Assembly: GCA_043822065.1 (NCBI GenBank) | Contig: JBDRCC010000020.1 | Location: forward strand, 1-64,000 | From: JBDRCC01 sp043822065 [NCBI: archaeon] | GTDB taxonomy: Archaea; Undinarchaeota; CAZHTU01 | Direction: 5' to 3' | Length of the DNA stretch: 64,000 bases | Shown: positions 7,573-15,808 of the stretch, piece after piece | How positions within the stretch are numbered: position 1 is the first letter of the stretch | How the letters are laid out: each line of letters starts with the position of its first letter | Translations under genes and position numbers: made by a program | Notes under the pieces: model-generated | The model's database searches: none | What the model saw: only the letters and a program-made list of their open reading frames with translations | Told to the model about the DNA's origin: nothing

Positions 7573-8200
7573 CCGAAAGAAGCCTTACCACGTCACACCC
7601 ATCTGCAACAAGCTTTTTTATCTCGCCAAGCTCCAGCCCGAATGCTTTCCTCACAAGCCTGGCAGTCTCGCTATTGGGGTTCAGCACCAAAAAAGATAGG
7701 AGCGAGTTGAAGTTGTGCGGCTTCCTCGCCGAGCTCCCCCTTTCAAAGTCTATCAGGACAATCTTCTTTCCGACTATGATGTGCTTCGGTGCAGAGCTCA
7801 GCTGCCCGTGGTCTATCCCGGCGCCGTCCAGCCTTTTAGCCTGGCTGAGGACATCCAAAACGACTTTCCTGATCCTCGCGCCCGGCGCGCTGCCTACCCA
7901 CTTGCCGAACGCCTCGCCGCCGGCAAACTCCATGGCGATTGCTTCCATCTTTCGGTCGTACCCTAGAAGTTTCGGCCCGACGCCGACTGCGTTAGCCTTC
8001 TTCAGCATCTCCGCCTCGCTTTTGAGGCTTGTCCCGGGAACCTTGTTCCTCAGGACCTTGAGGCAGATTACCCCCTTTTCAGTGTCCGCCTTGTAGACGA
8101 CACCGCGCCACCCCCTCTTCTCCAGCTTGCTGTTTTCCCAGGGCACAAGCCGGAAAACCCGGAATGGAAATTTGAAATCAGTTCGCCCGTCACTCTTCAT
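7526..8200 (-). CDS. Predicted protein kinase-like protein (COG2112 type)
   Basis: A 224-residue protein with kinase-fold landmarks: GWRGVVYKA (nucleotide loop), ICLKVLRNK (lysine), SEAEMLKKA (glutamate), IAMEFAGGE (hinge), HGQLSSAPKHIIV where a catalytic loop would lie, and VLIDFERGS in place of DFG. The HGQ form and the following NFNSLLSFL segment match what I recall of the archaeal COG2112 family. The substrate is unknown. The 3' end overlaps the last pilin-like gene on the opposite strand. Confidence 0.65.
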   Translation of the reverse strand: MKSDGRTDFKFPFRVFRLVPWENSKLEKRGWRGVVYKADTEKGVICLKVLRNKVPGTSLKSEAEMLKKANAVGVGPKLLGYDRKMEAIAMEFAGGEAFGKWVGSAPGARIRKVVLDVLSQAKRLDGAGIDHGQLSSAPKHIIVGKKIVLIDFERGSSARKPHNFNSLLSFLVLNPNSETARLVRKAFGLELGEIKKLVADGCDVVRLLSATPAESTCRSSRRRS

Positions 8201-8311
8201 CGCAATTGCTCAGTGAGATACAGTTTCATCATCTGCAAGAACTAGGGCTAAAGCAAAAGATATACTTTTTGGTCGGTTAACGTATATAAGAGGGAAGACA
8301 ATATTTATCCG

Positions 8312-8650
8312 ATGGTCATCTCTCGGACTTCAATCGTCGTCACCGCGTCGCTACTATTCATACTGCACTTCTTCAACCCGTCAGTCCAGCAGGTAATCAT
8401 GATAGGGATTGTCTTTGTCCCGCTCCCCCTCTACTACTTCGGAATCATCGGCGACCCATTCCCTTCAAAGACATCCGTCATCAGCACAGCCGGGGTGATA
8501 CTCCTCGACCACTTTTCAGTCAGCCCCTGGAAGACGTTCCTAGTCTGCGTCGTGGTCTCCTCCATACTTGACCTGTACTTTAAGGGGAGAAAGCGCCCTG
8601 CGTTCGAGAACGTCGTCGACCTCTCAGAAAGCCAGAAGAAAACGCTTTAG
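8312..8650 (+). CDS. Small polytopic membrane protein
   Basis: A 112-residue protein with four hydrophobic segments and a basic, serine-rich tail ending SESQKKTL. No family was recognised. A TATA box (CGTATATAAG, 8281-8290) sits about 26 nt before the ATG. Its TAG stop abuts the stop of the convergent protease gene with no spacer. Confidence 0.55.
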   Translation: MVISRTSIVVTASLLFILHFFNPSVQQVIMIGIVFVPLPLYYFGIIGDPFPSKTSVISTAGVILLDHFSVSPWKTFLVCVVVSSILDLYFKGRKRPAFENVVDLSESQKKTL

Positions 8651-10324
8651 CTACTGCCTGCCGAAGAACTCAAGCACGTTCTGGATAAGCCTCAGGAAGC
8701 TCTGGGTCTCGACCGCCAGCGGCTTTTCGACCTGCACCGTCTCACGCGCCCTTTCCTCTATTACGTATCCGTTCGCCTCAAGGTCGAACTCAGCATATTC
8801 CTTTGCCATCAGCCCGAAAGCGCACGCCTCGCGCGTGTTGTTCTCAAAGAATGCTATTTTCGCCTCCCCGAGGTACTGCTCAGCCCAGAAGCCAAGCCCC
8901 TTTTCCATTGCGGCTGAGACGTACCCTTCCGCCTCTGCAACCCTTCTCTTTGCGTCCTCATCCATCTCCTTGCCGTCGCCTATGCAGAATGCCCGCGCCT
9001 TTGCGTTTATCGCGTCATACCCCATCTCATAGTACCATCCCTGGCGCCTGTCATATTCCGCAGCGCTTGCTATATGGGTCGAGTCATACGGGTCCTGGTT
9101 CAGGACGAAATCCGCGGCAATCTCCTCCTTTGCCTCTTCGAGCCGCATTTCCGCAAGGTGGGCAAGCTGCGAGGAGAACTCAACTCGTTCCCCGCCAACA
9201 TTGTCAAGGAACCTTGCCGAGATGTCAAGCCAGCCGTCAGCAGCCTCAAGCCCTGCGGCATCCTCCGTTCCCGAAAGCCTTTGAATCCAAATCTCGCTCA
9301 GGGTCCAGGAATACCTCTCCCTTCCGGCGACAAGCATCGGAAGAGGCTCGGAGTATCCTGCAGGCATCTCCAGCGCCTCGGCCTTCAGCCGCACCCTTTC
9401 CTTCAGCTCTCCCGTGCCAAACTCCTCGCCCCCGTATGTCCTGGCGTCAATCAGCGCTTTGAACGCCCTGTTTGCGGCGGAATACGGGTACCCCATCCCG
9501 AGGTATTTTTCTGCGCTAGCGATATTATCCTCAATCAGCTGCCGGTCCTCCCCCTCCGGCATGCCGGCCGCAATCCCGCGCGCCTCCTCTGCGAATTCCC
9601 GCGCGACGCTGGCAAGCGGCTCCTCGCCCTTCCCAATCTCACGCGGCTCGAGCGAAATTTTTGTAGCCTCCCGCGGTCTGTACGGCTCCGGTGCAAACGC
9701 TATTTTCGCAAGCTCACCAATCGTCCCGACCTCAACGACCTCCAACCCCCAGTGCTGGCGCGCATACCGCTCAATGTCTATGACTACCTTTTCCTCAACA
9801 AGCACCGGCTTGCCGTCGTCCTCCCTGACGAAGGGCGCAACAGCCTCGACGCCGAGCTGGCCGGCAGGGACTATGAACAGCCCGTATCCCTTGGACGGGT
9901 AGAGCTTCTCAAGGATTCCTGAGACCTGGAGCACCTTTCCATCCTCGCCTATGCCGCCGGTCATTATGATGTCGTCCCTTATCCTCCTGCCCTGGAGCTT
10001 TGCTATTGTCTCAAGCGCCATCGCGGCGCCCGCGCTCCCGCCCTCGACGGTGGTCGCATTTGCGTAGAAAGTATAAATAATGTCCCGCATGCCGAGCTCC
10101 TGCCCGGTGTAGTTCAGGGCGGCTTCGGCTGCAATCCTGCCAGAGTACTGGGTGTCTATCCCTGCAAACGGCGCGCTTGCAATCAGGACCCTGCCCTTGC
10201 CTGGGACAATCTCAGCCTCAACTTGGAGCACAACCCCGTTCCGCTTGTTGTCTATCGCGGCAACGTTTACCGCCGCCACAGGGCACACAAGAACAAGCAC
10301 CATCAAAATATACGCCAGCCGCAT
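8651..10324 (-). CDS. Secreted Lon-type (S16) serine protease, COG1750-like
   Basis: A 557-residue protein with an N-terminal signal sequence (MRLAYILMVLVLVCPVAA). The next 200 residues are an S16 proteolytic domain without an AAA ATPase: Ser97 lies in EGGSAGA and Lys140 in GILEKLYP. The 43-residue spacing equals the Ser679-Lys722 spacing of E. coli Lon. The C-terminal 300 residues are helical, repeat-like and rich in YxxA and AEEY-type segments, with no recognised domain. The layout matches the predicted archaeal serine protease family COG1750, and action outside the cytoplasm is inferred from the signal sequence. Confidence 0.8.
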   Translation of the reverse strand: MRLAYILMVLVLVCPVAAVNVAAIDNKRNGVVLQVEAEIVPGKGRVLIASAPFAGIDTQYSGRIAAEAALNYTGQELGMRDIIYTFYANATTVEGGSAGAAMALETIAKLQGRRIRDDIIMTGGIGEDGKVLQVSGILEKLYPSKGYGLFIVPAGQLGVEAVAPFVREDDGKPVLVEEKVVIDIERYARQHWGLEVVEVGTIGELAKIAFAPEPYRPREATKISLEPREIGKGEEPLASVAREFAEEARGIAAGMPEGEDRQLIEDNIASAEKYLGMGYPYSAANRAFKALIDARTYGGEEFGTGELKERVRLKAEALEMPAGYSEPLPMLVAGRERYSWTLSEIWIQRLSGTEDAAGLEAADGWLDISARFLDNVGGERVEFSSQLAHLAEMRLEEAKEEIAADFVLNQDPYDSTHIASAAEYDRRQGWYYEMGYDAINAKARAFCIGDGKEMDEDAKRRVAEAEGYVSAAMEKGLGFWAEQYLGEAKIAFFENNTREACAFGLMAKEYAEFDLEANGYVIEERARETVQVEKPLAVETQSFLRLIQNVLEFFGRQ

Positions 10325-10361
10325 GCTACCACTAATGTCTAAAAACTTTATTAACTAACCG

Positions 10362-11678
10362 CTAAAACAGTGCCCCCCAATATGCAGCCGCAAACATGAC
10401 CAGCAGGCAGGCGGAAATCAGGCTCATCACAATCCCTGACCTCATCATCTGCCTCATGCTTACCTCGCCGGAGCCGTAGGCGAGCGCGTTCGGCGGCGTC
10501 GAGACCGGAAGAACGAACGCCAGGCTTGCGGCCACCCCACCGATGAGCATGACCGGGGCTCCGAACTCCCCTGCGACCCTTGCCAGTATCGGCACCGTCA
10601 GGACGGCGGCGGCGGTATTGCTCGTGAACGTCGTCAGCACAATCACGAAAAGCGCAACAGAAAGGTACAGGAGCGCGGTGGAGCCGCCAATCCCTCCAAT
10701 CAGCAGGCTTGCCATGTAGTCCGCCCCCCCGCTTTCTACGAGGACGGAGCCGAGGGAAAGCCCGCCGCCCATCAGGAGCAGGATGTCCCAGTTTATCTCC
10801 CTGAGGTCGGAGGTGTCGAGCAGCCGGAACATGTAGAGCATTGTGGCGCCAAGCAGCCCGACGATGCCGTAATTTATGCCGTGAGCCGACTCAGTCAGCC
10901 AGAGGAGGAAGACAACCGCCATCGTCAGGATGGTATAAGCCTCCTTCGAGCCCATCCTGCCGAGGTCCTCAAGCGACCTGAGGCAGTGCGCCACCTGCCG
11001 CCTCTCTATGTTGTGCGGGTTCAGCCGGATGACTGCAAACCAAAGGATGAAAAGCAGAATCACCCCGAACGGCACCGTCGCAAGCGACCACTGGTAAAAG
11101 CTTATGCCGGCGCTCTCCGCGGCTATCGCGTTTGGCGGGCTCCCGACGAGCGTCATCAGCCCCCCGATGCTTGCCGAGAACGCTATGCCAAGTATGACTG
11201 CTGCGGAAAACGGCTTGCCCTTCTGCCCGAGGCTCCTGACTATCGAAATGCCTACCGGAATCATCAGCACGGCCGCGGCAGTGTTGTTCATGAACGCGCT
11301 GAGCGCGGCTGTCGTTATCATCAGCCCTAGAATAATATACTCAGACCTCTCGCCCATAGCTCCGAGGACATGGTTCGCAAACCTCCTGTCCAGCCCGTAC
11401 TTGCCCACCGCCCTAGCAAGAAGGAAGCCGCCGAGGAAAAGTGCTATCACCGGGGAAAAAAACGGGCTTAGCGCGTCAGTTGGGCTGAGCAGCCCGAGGA
11501 CTGACGCCAGCACCGGCACCAGCATCGCAGTAACATAGAGCGGGAATACCTCCGCAACCCAGAAAACCGCCGCAAGCACCGTTATCCCTATGCCGAATTT
11601 TGTGTTAGTGCCCACCGGCAGGAAGTACGTCAGCGCGAATCCAGCAACCCCGAGAATGAATCCAATCAGCCGTTTCAT
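10362..11678 (-). CDS. SLC13/DASS-family anion symporter
   Basis: A 438-residue transporter with about 11-12 membrane helices. It shows the duplicated family signature: GSPPNAIAAESAGISF in the first half and STPPNALAYGSGEVS in the second, plus two NTAAAV motifs (FMNNTAAAVL and FTSNTAAAVL) that form the sodium and substrate sites. The family moves dicarboxylates, citrate or sulfate with sodium; the substrate cannot be read from sequence. The ATG directly follows the TAG of the HTH gene upstream, making it the last gene of a four-gene operon. Confidence 0.88.
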   Translation of the reverse strand: MKRLIGFILGVAGFALTYFLPVGTNTKFGIGITVLAAVFWVAEVFPLYVTAMLVPVLASVLGLLSPTDALSPFFSPVIALFLGGFLLARAVGKYGLDRRFANHVLGAMGERSEYIILGLMITTAALSAFMNNTAAAVLMIPVGISIVRSLGQKGKPFSAAVILGIAFSASIGGLMTLVGSPPNAIAAESAGISFYQWSLATVPFGVILLFILWFAVIRLNPHNIERRQVAHCLRSLEDLGRMGSKEAYTILTMAVVFLLWLTESAHGINYGIVGLLGATMLYMFRLLDTSDLREINWDILLLMGGGLSLGSVLVESGGADYMASLLIGGIGGSTALLYLSVALFVIVLTTFTSNTAAAVLTVPILARVAGEFGAPVMLIGGVAASLAFVLPVSTPPNALAYGSGEVSMRQMMRSGIVMSLISACLLVMFAAAYWGALF

Positions 11679-11978
11679 CTATGCCTTCCTGTAATACACC
11701 TTCTTGCCGCGCCTTACCTTCTGGACAAGCCCCATCTCATACAGCCTTTTGCACGCCTGGACCGCGGCCGCGCGGGAGGTGTTCCGCTTATTTGCTATGT
11801 CCTCCGCAGTCAGCTCCTCCACTTCAAGCAGCTCAAGGACCGCTTCCGTCATCCCGGTCATCTCCTTCCGCGAAATCCCCTCGAGCAGGATGCCAAGCCG
11901 CCTGTAAAAGTCGTCGAGCTCCTCGTGCACCGCCTGCTTCACAAGCAATTTTAACCTGAGTTCGTCGGCCCTATTCAT
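11679..11978 (-). CDS. Winged-helix transcriptional regulator
   Basis: A 99-residue protein whose C-terminal half, LTAEDIANKRNTSRAAAVQACKRLYEMG followed by the wing VRRGKKVYYRKA, is a winged helix-turn-helix. The N-terminal half is a helical region that could dimerise. The ATG at 11978 overlaps the upstream TAG stop (ATGAATAG), so it is favoured over 11987. It lies between two small membrane proteins and the SLC13 gene and probably regulates this operon. Confidence 0.75.
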   Translation of the reverse strand: MNRADELRLKLLVKQAVHEELDDFYRRLGILLEGISRKEMTGMTEAVLELLEVEELTAEDIANKRNTSRAAAVQACKRLYEMGLVQKVRRGKKVYYRKA

Positions 11979-12282
11979 TCCCGTCAAACAGCCCTATCTT
12001 CTCGTGCCTCCAGAGTATCATCAGGAGGATTGCGACCGAGAGCAGGGCGTATGCCTTGTCAATCAGCCCGCCAAGAAGCATCTTCGTGAGCGTTATGTTG
12101 TCAAGCACGTTGAGTATGAGATAGCAGGTCAATCCCCCGAACAGCTCAAGGAAGAAGTCGTCGCGCCTCTCCTTGAAGCCGGAGAACGTCAGGAATACGA
12201 GCGCGGTGTATATCCCGTACGTGAAAAACAGGAGGGGTATCCTGAGCTGCGCGAGTATCGCGACTATCGCCTCAGCGTGCAT
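11971..12282 (-). CDS. Small membrane protein, four helices
   Basis: A 103-residue protein with four predicted helices and a cytoplasmic loop FKERRDDFFLE. It overlaps the upstream membrane gene by 11 nt and the HTH gene downstream. Pairs of such small membrane proteins next to a winged-helix gene occur in haloarchaea, so a role in signalling to the regulator is possible but inferred only. Confidence 0.55.
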   Translation of the reverse strand: MHAEAIVAILAQLRIPLLFFTYGIYTALVFLTFSGFKERRDDFFLELFGGLTCYLILNVLDNITLTKMLLGGLIDKAYALLSVAILLMILWRHEKIGLFDGNE

Positions 12283-12526
12283 GAGTGTACCTCCAGTAGT
12301 ACAGCCCGAACACAGGCAGGAGAAGTATCCCTGTCAGCTCAAGGTAGTGCTGGAAGAAAAGGGAGCCGAGGTACCTTGACAGGTCGAACATCGCATACAC
12401 GAGCGCGATTATCGAAAGAACATACGTGAGCTCGCGGTACATCTTTTTTTTCGAGCTCCTGGCGTGCATGAAAAGTACCGCGCTTGTTGCGAGCATGCTC
12501 GCGAAGGCTATCAGCAGCACAACCAT
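12272..12526 (-). CDS. Small membrane protein, three helices
   Basis: An 84-residue protein with three hydrophobic segments separated by a basic loop (ARSSKKKMYRE). It is the first gene of the four-gene operon ending with the SLC13 transporter. It resembles its neighbour at 11971-12282 in size and layout. No specific family is assigned. Confidence 0.5.
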   Translation of the reverse strand: MVVLLIAFASMLATSAVLFMHARSSKKKMYRELTYVLSIIALVYAMFDLSRYLGSLFFQHYLELTGILLLPVFGLYYWRYTHAR

Positions 12527-12606
12527 AGCCTAACTAATCCACCGCTATTTAAATATTTTACACGAAAACAAGGTTTATTTATGACTTTTACTATAGTATT
12601 TCTCTA

Positions 12607-13122
12607 ATGGAGCTTTCAATAGTCCCAGTGGGGACTGTCCCAAACGCGCTGCTCAACCACCTGAAATACGCCCTTCCCGAGCACATCGGCTTTGAGAAGG
12701 TAACTCGGGAGCGCGACCTTCCCCTGCCGAGCACCTACGACGGGCCGAGGAAGCAGTACTGCGCAAGGGGCTTTTTCTCGCTGCCAATAGAATCCAGGGC
12801 AGGCATCAGCCTTCTCGTGACTGACGTCGACATATTCATCGAGCCGCTGGAATACGTCTTCGGCCACTACCAGGGCAGGACTGCCCTAGTTTCAGTGCGC
12901 CGGCTCAGCCCAGCGTTTACCGGCGCCGACAACCCGGAATCCCTCCGGACGCGCTCCTTAAACCACTCCCTCCACGAGATAGGCCATGCACTCGGGCTTG
13001 GCCACTGCAAAAAAGGCTGCGTAATGCGGCTTTCGCCAAGCGTCGTATCCCTGGACAGCCGCCCCATTGGCTACTGCCCGTCCTGCAAGAAACAAATAAA
13101 CAAGAGCCTTAAGAAAAAATAG
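12607..13122 (+). CDS. amzA: Archaemetzincin (M54 zinc metallopeptidase)
   Basis: A 171-residue protein with the diagnostic motif HEIGHALGLGHCKKGCVM (His123, Glu124, His127, His133, Cys134, Cys138, Met140), followed by CPSC (157-160). The three histidines bind the catalytic zinc, and the four cysteines form the second zinc site of archaemetzincins. Length is normal for the family. Peptidase substrates are unknown. A TATA-like GTTTATTTATG lies about 28-36 nt before the ATG. Confidence 0.95.
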   Translation: MELSIVPVGTVPNALLNHLKYALPEHIGFEKVTRERDLPLPSTYDGPRKQYCARGFFSLPIESRAGISLLVTDVDIFIEPLEYVFGHYQGRTALVSVRRLSPAFTGADNPESLRTRSLNHSLHEIGHALGLGHCKKGCVMRLSPSVVSLDSRPIGYCPSCKKQINKSLKKK

Positions 13123-13138
13123 CCAATCCGCCAGCCGC

Positions 13139-13774
13139 CTATTTTTCCACGACTATGCAGCAGTGGTCCCTCTCGTACGGTTCGAGCTCCAGCGACTCTT
13201 TCACCTTCAGCTCCTTTGCGACCTTCCCCTGCACCCTGCTGTAGACATCCTTGGGCTCCATCACGACGTCAACGCTCCGCGCCTTGACCATCAGCACGCC
13301 GCTGCCGCCGCCCCGCAGGAATTTTTTGCAGTTTGAAATGAATATTTCGCCCTGGTTCTTCTGCGCAACGTCCTGGTACACCACATCGACCATCCCGACG
13401 TAGGCATACTCCTCCGGGAAGTTCGCGTCCGCGAGAATTGGCACCATGTTCTTCCTCCGCTCGCACACCTCTATCAGCTCGCGCATCGTCCGCGCTGAGA
13501 ATTCAACGCAGTATACGACCCCTTCCTTCCCGACGACGTCGCTGAAGTGCGAGGCGGTCGTCCCGTTTCCGGCGCCCAGGTAAAGAATCTTGTCGCGCGG
13601 CTTCACTGGGAACGCCTTCAGCCCGCAGAGTATCGCCGCTGCAGGCTTCGACCTGCGGGGGTTCCATGTCCTGTACGCCCCGACAAACTTTTCGCTGTAA
13701 ACCTGCTTGTTGTCCAGAGCCTTTGTCAGAATCCCCTGCTCAGACTTGAAAACTCCCGGAAAAATCTCAATCAT
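13139..13774 (-). CDS. flpA: Fibrillarin-like rRNA/tRNA 2'-O-methyltransferase
   Basis: A 211-residue protein with the fibrillarin cofactor site ILYLGAGNGTTASHFSDVVG, then YCVEFSARTMRELIEVCE, ADANFPEEYAYVGMVDVVYQDVAQKNQ and a final SLELEPYERDHCCIVV. It is the catalytic subunit of the archaeal C/D-box guide RNP, which 2'-O-methylates rRNA and tRNA. Its ATG overlaps the stop of the Nop5 gene by 4 nt, the usual archaeal gene pair. Confidence 0.97.
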   Translation of the reverse strand: MIEIFPGVFKSEQGILTKALDNKQVYSEKFVGAYRTWNPRRSKPAAAILCGLKAFPVKPRDKILYLGAGNGTTASHFSDVVGKEGVVYCVEFSARTMRELIEVCERRKNMVPILADANFPEEYAYVGMVDVVYQDVAQKNQGEIFISNCKKFLRGGGSGVLMVKARSVDVVMEPKDVYSRVQGKVAKELKVKESLELEPYERDHCCIVVEK

Positions 13775-14520
13775 CTTATGTTTTTGAGCCGCTGTTTGTA
13801 TTTCTCAATTAGCGCGCTGTTAATGGCTGGGTTTGCATAGTCAATCCTCGCCGCTATGGCAAGCTTTGCAGCCAGCATCCTTGCAATCCTTCCCCGCTTC
13901 GGCTTGTCGGCTCCGTGGATCGCGTCAACCTGGAATATAACGCCGTACTTCGGCGGATTCGCCCCGGTCTTCAGGTGCCTGAACAGCGCCTTTTCAGCCC
14001 CGAGGACCTGTATCGTCGAGGAGGGCATCCTCGCAAGGTTCTCGAGCGAGCCTGCGAGCTTTATCAGCCGCGCGCCGACGGTCGGGCCGGCGAGCTCGCT
14101 TATGTTCGGCGCCAGCCGCTTCATGCTCTTGTCGACGTACTTCTCGATGTCGTCCCTCAGCTTGTACATCTCAAGGGCCTGCCCAGCGTACCTCCGTATT
14201 ATCTTGTACTCGTCCTCGCCAAGCTCCGCGCCGACGCTCTTTTCCGCCATGTTTTTTATCTTCCTGTCCTCAATCTCGGTCCGCGGGCCTGCGAAGGCGT
14301 ACTCTGAATACTTCCTGTGGTCCTTCACCACGGAGTCCAGCTCCGGGAAGTGCAGGGAATACCACTCCCTGAGCCTCTCGACAAAGACGTTCACGTCCTT
14401 GTCCACATCGTCGAGCGCGGAAATCGCCTGGATTACCTGGGCGTCCTTCTTCGCAAAGCTCTTCCTGAGCCCCTTTCTTGCGTCGGCAAAAGCCTTTTGC
14501 CTGATTTCCTCAAGGTTCAT
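13771..14520 (-). CDS. Nop5/Nop56-like C/D-box RNP scaffold protein (short form)
   Basis: A 249-residue protein with the Nop domain signature GPTVGARLIKLAGSLENLA, then STIQVLGAEKALFRHLKTG and PPKYGVIFQVDAIHGA, which binds L7Ae-bound guide RNA. A coiled-coil region precedes it. At about 250 residues it is much shorter than the usual 380-400, lacking most of the N-terminal fibrillarin-binding domain. Its promoter appears to be the TATA element CTTTATATAG (14545-14554, read on this strand), about 29 nt upstream. Confidence 0.92.
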   Translation of the reverse strand: MNLEEIRQKAFADARKGLRKSFAKKDAQVIQAISALDDVDKDVNVFVERLREWYSLHFPELDSVVKDHRKYSEYAFAGPRTEIEDRKIKNMAEKSVGAELGEDEYKIIRRYAGQALEMYKLRDDIEKYVDKSMKRLAPNISELAGPTVGARLIKLAGSLENLARMPSSTIQVLGAEKALFRHLKTGANPPKYGVIFQVDAIHGADKPKRGRIARMLAAKLAIAARIDYANPAINSALIEKYKQRLKNIR

Positions 14521-14529
14521 TTCGCCAAC

Positions 14530-14554
14530 TTTATAAATCTCCGCCTATATAAAG
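14530..14554. promoter_or_regulatory. Interlocked divergent TATA boxes for nop5 and rps17e
   Basis: TTTATAAAT (14530-14538) is about 29 nt upstream of the S17e GTG at 14563. CTATATAAAG (14545-14554), read on the minus strand, is about 29 nt upstream of the Nop5 ATG at 14520. Each promoter thus lies on the far side of the other, and both genes would be leaderless. Confidence 0.65.
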
Positions 14555-14562
14555 AAGACGCC

Positions 14563-14829
14563 GTGGGCAACATCAAACAGAGCTTCATCAAGAATGCGGG
14601 GAAGAATCTCATCAGCCAGCACGCTGCGGAGTTCAGCAAGGACTTTTCCCAGAACAAGCTGATTGTCTCGAAATACATCGAGGCGAACAAGGTCCTGCGC
14701 AACAAGGTAGCCGGGTACATCACCCGCAAGATGAAGACAAAGGACAGGCCGCCATCAAAGGTCTACATCCAGAAGGCGATTGAGAAGCGCGCAAAGAGCA
14801 CTGTGCGGCGCAGGCAGCCACGTTTTTAA
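14563..14829 (+). CDS. rps17e: Ribosomal protein S17e
   Basis: An 88-residue protein starting at GTG: V/MGNIKQSFIKNAGKNLI, then FSQNKLIVSKYIEANKVLRNKVAGYITRKM. This is the conserved core of archaeal S17e in the small ribosomal subunit. The frame stays open far upstream, but the family N terminus and the TATA box at 14530 fix the GTG. A run of T residues follows the stop and may end transcription. Confidence 0.92.
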   Translation: MGNIKQSFIKNAGKNLISQHAAEFSKDFSQNKLIVSKYIEANKVLRNKVAGYITRKMKTKDRPPSKVYIQKAIEKRAKSTVRRRQPRF

Positions 14830-14912
14830 ACATCAGAAAAACTGCGTTTTTCCGATACCTTTTCCCTATGCGGACAGCCAAGCTTTTAAACTCCTGAACC
14901 CACCGGCATTTT

Positions 14913-15470
14913 ATGGAAAGCGGGAGAGGGTATTTTTCACTTTTTTCAGCCATAGGCATCGTCCTGATGGCGTACTTCCTTTTCTCAGTCTACTCCTTGC
15001 ACACCTCCATCCTTTCTGAGGGCCGCTCTACGTCAATCCTCCTCGACCGGCTCTACACCTCGAGGAAAGGCGCGGAAACACTTTTTTGGGAGGCTGCGCT
15101 CGTCAAGGATTCCAACGATGAAAAGATGCTTTCCTGGGAAGCCGCCCTCGAGAACGATCAGATAAGCACCGCAGCATGGGTCGGCGACGCGATAAACTCC
15201 TCTGCCCTCTCCTGCAACCTCTCCGCAATGCAGCTCCAGCACGGGGGGACTGACCTCAGCGATAGGGTTGACGATTCCCCTAATAAAACCTACGAATTCG
15301 TTGACTGCCTCGCCCCGCCGCTTTCGGGCCAAGAGGATTCAATCCAGGTCCATCCGTGCAACGTCTCAGGCATCCCCGCCTTCGCCGCCGTCATCTGTTT
15401 CAAAAGCCCGGAAGCAGCCACCTATTTCGCGGCAAACAGCGGCGACCTCAAATCCATACCCACAACCTGA
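14913..15470 (+). CDS. Membrane-anchored extracytoplasmic protein, pilin-like head
   Basis: A 185-residue protein with an N-terminal helix (GYFSLFSAIGIVLMAYFLF) after a short polar leader, a coiled region and a C-terminal domain with four cysteines. A TATA-like GCTTTTAAAC lies about 27 nt before the ATG. It faces the pilin-like operon on the other strand and overlaps its last gene by 23 nt. The size and layout suggest a pseudopilin or minor pilin; no family is recognised. Confidence 0.5.
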   Translation: MESGRGYFSLFSAIGIVLMAYFLFSVYSLHTSILSEGRSTSILLDRLYTSRKGAETLFWEAALVKDSNDEKMLSWEAALENDQISTAAWVGDAINSSALSCNLSAMQLQHGGTDLSDRVDDSPNKTYEFVDCLAPPLSGQEDSIQVHPCNVSGIPAFAAVICFKSPEAATYFAANSGDLKSIPTT

Positions 15471-15801
15471 GGGTATACACATCGTTCCCGGAAAAAAACA
15501 TCCGCTCGGCAGATACCCTCTCCCCCACCCTCTGGTTATACCCTATTCCCATTTCCACTATGCTAAACCCGAATTCATACTGCGGGCTCAGCAGCCCCAA
15601 CTTTTTCTTAATTTCGCCCTGGATGCAGCTTTCATCATACTTGCATCCCTGGACCATCCCATCTCTTACAATCCTCACTAGCACGTCGTTCGCATGCAGC
15701 TCCATCAACCTGTAGTTCGGCCCGGCCTGCGGCTCCGGCGTCATGGTCGCGAGCATTATTATGAACACTACCGCGAGGAAAACCGGCTCCATTAGGTACA
15801 T
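15448..15801 (-). CDS. Pilin-like or membrane-anchored extracytoplasmic protein
   Basis: A 117-residue protein from the ATG at 15801, with a G-rich Shine-Dalgarno-like stretch 8-13 nt upstream. It has one N-terminal membrane helix (MEPVFLAVVFIIMLATM) and an outer domain with two cysteines (GCKYDESC). It is the last gene of a run of small membrane-anchored proteins that ends next to a TadC-type platform gene, so a place in the same pilus is likely. Confidence 0.5.
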   Translation of the reverse strand: MYLMEPVFLAVVFIIMLATMTPEPQAGPNYRLMELHANDVLVRIVRDGMVQGCKYDESCIQGEIKKKLGLLSPQYEFGFSIVEMGIGYNQRVGERVSAERMFFSGNDVYTLRLWVWI

Positions 15802-15808
15802 CAGCCCC

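Noticed and set aside
7526-8200. Loss of the catalytic Asp in the kinase-like protein (HGQL instead of HGDL)
   Set aside because: As I recall, HGQ is the normal form in the COG2112 family, so it is not a special loss.
9074-9922. Long plus-strand frames opposite the S16 protease gene
   Set aside because: Antisense shadows of a G/C-rich coding region, with low-complexity Arg/Pro/Ser-rich translations and no family features.
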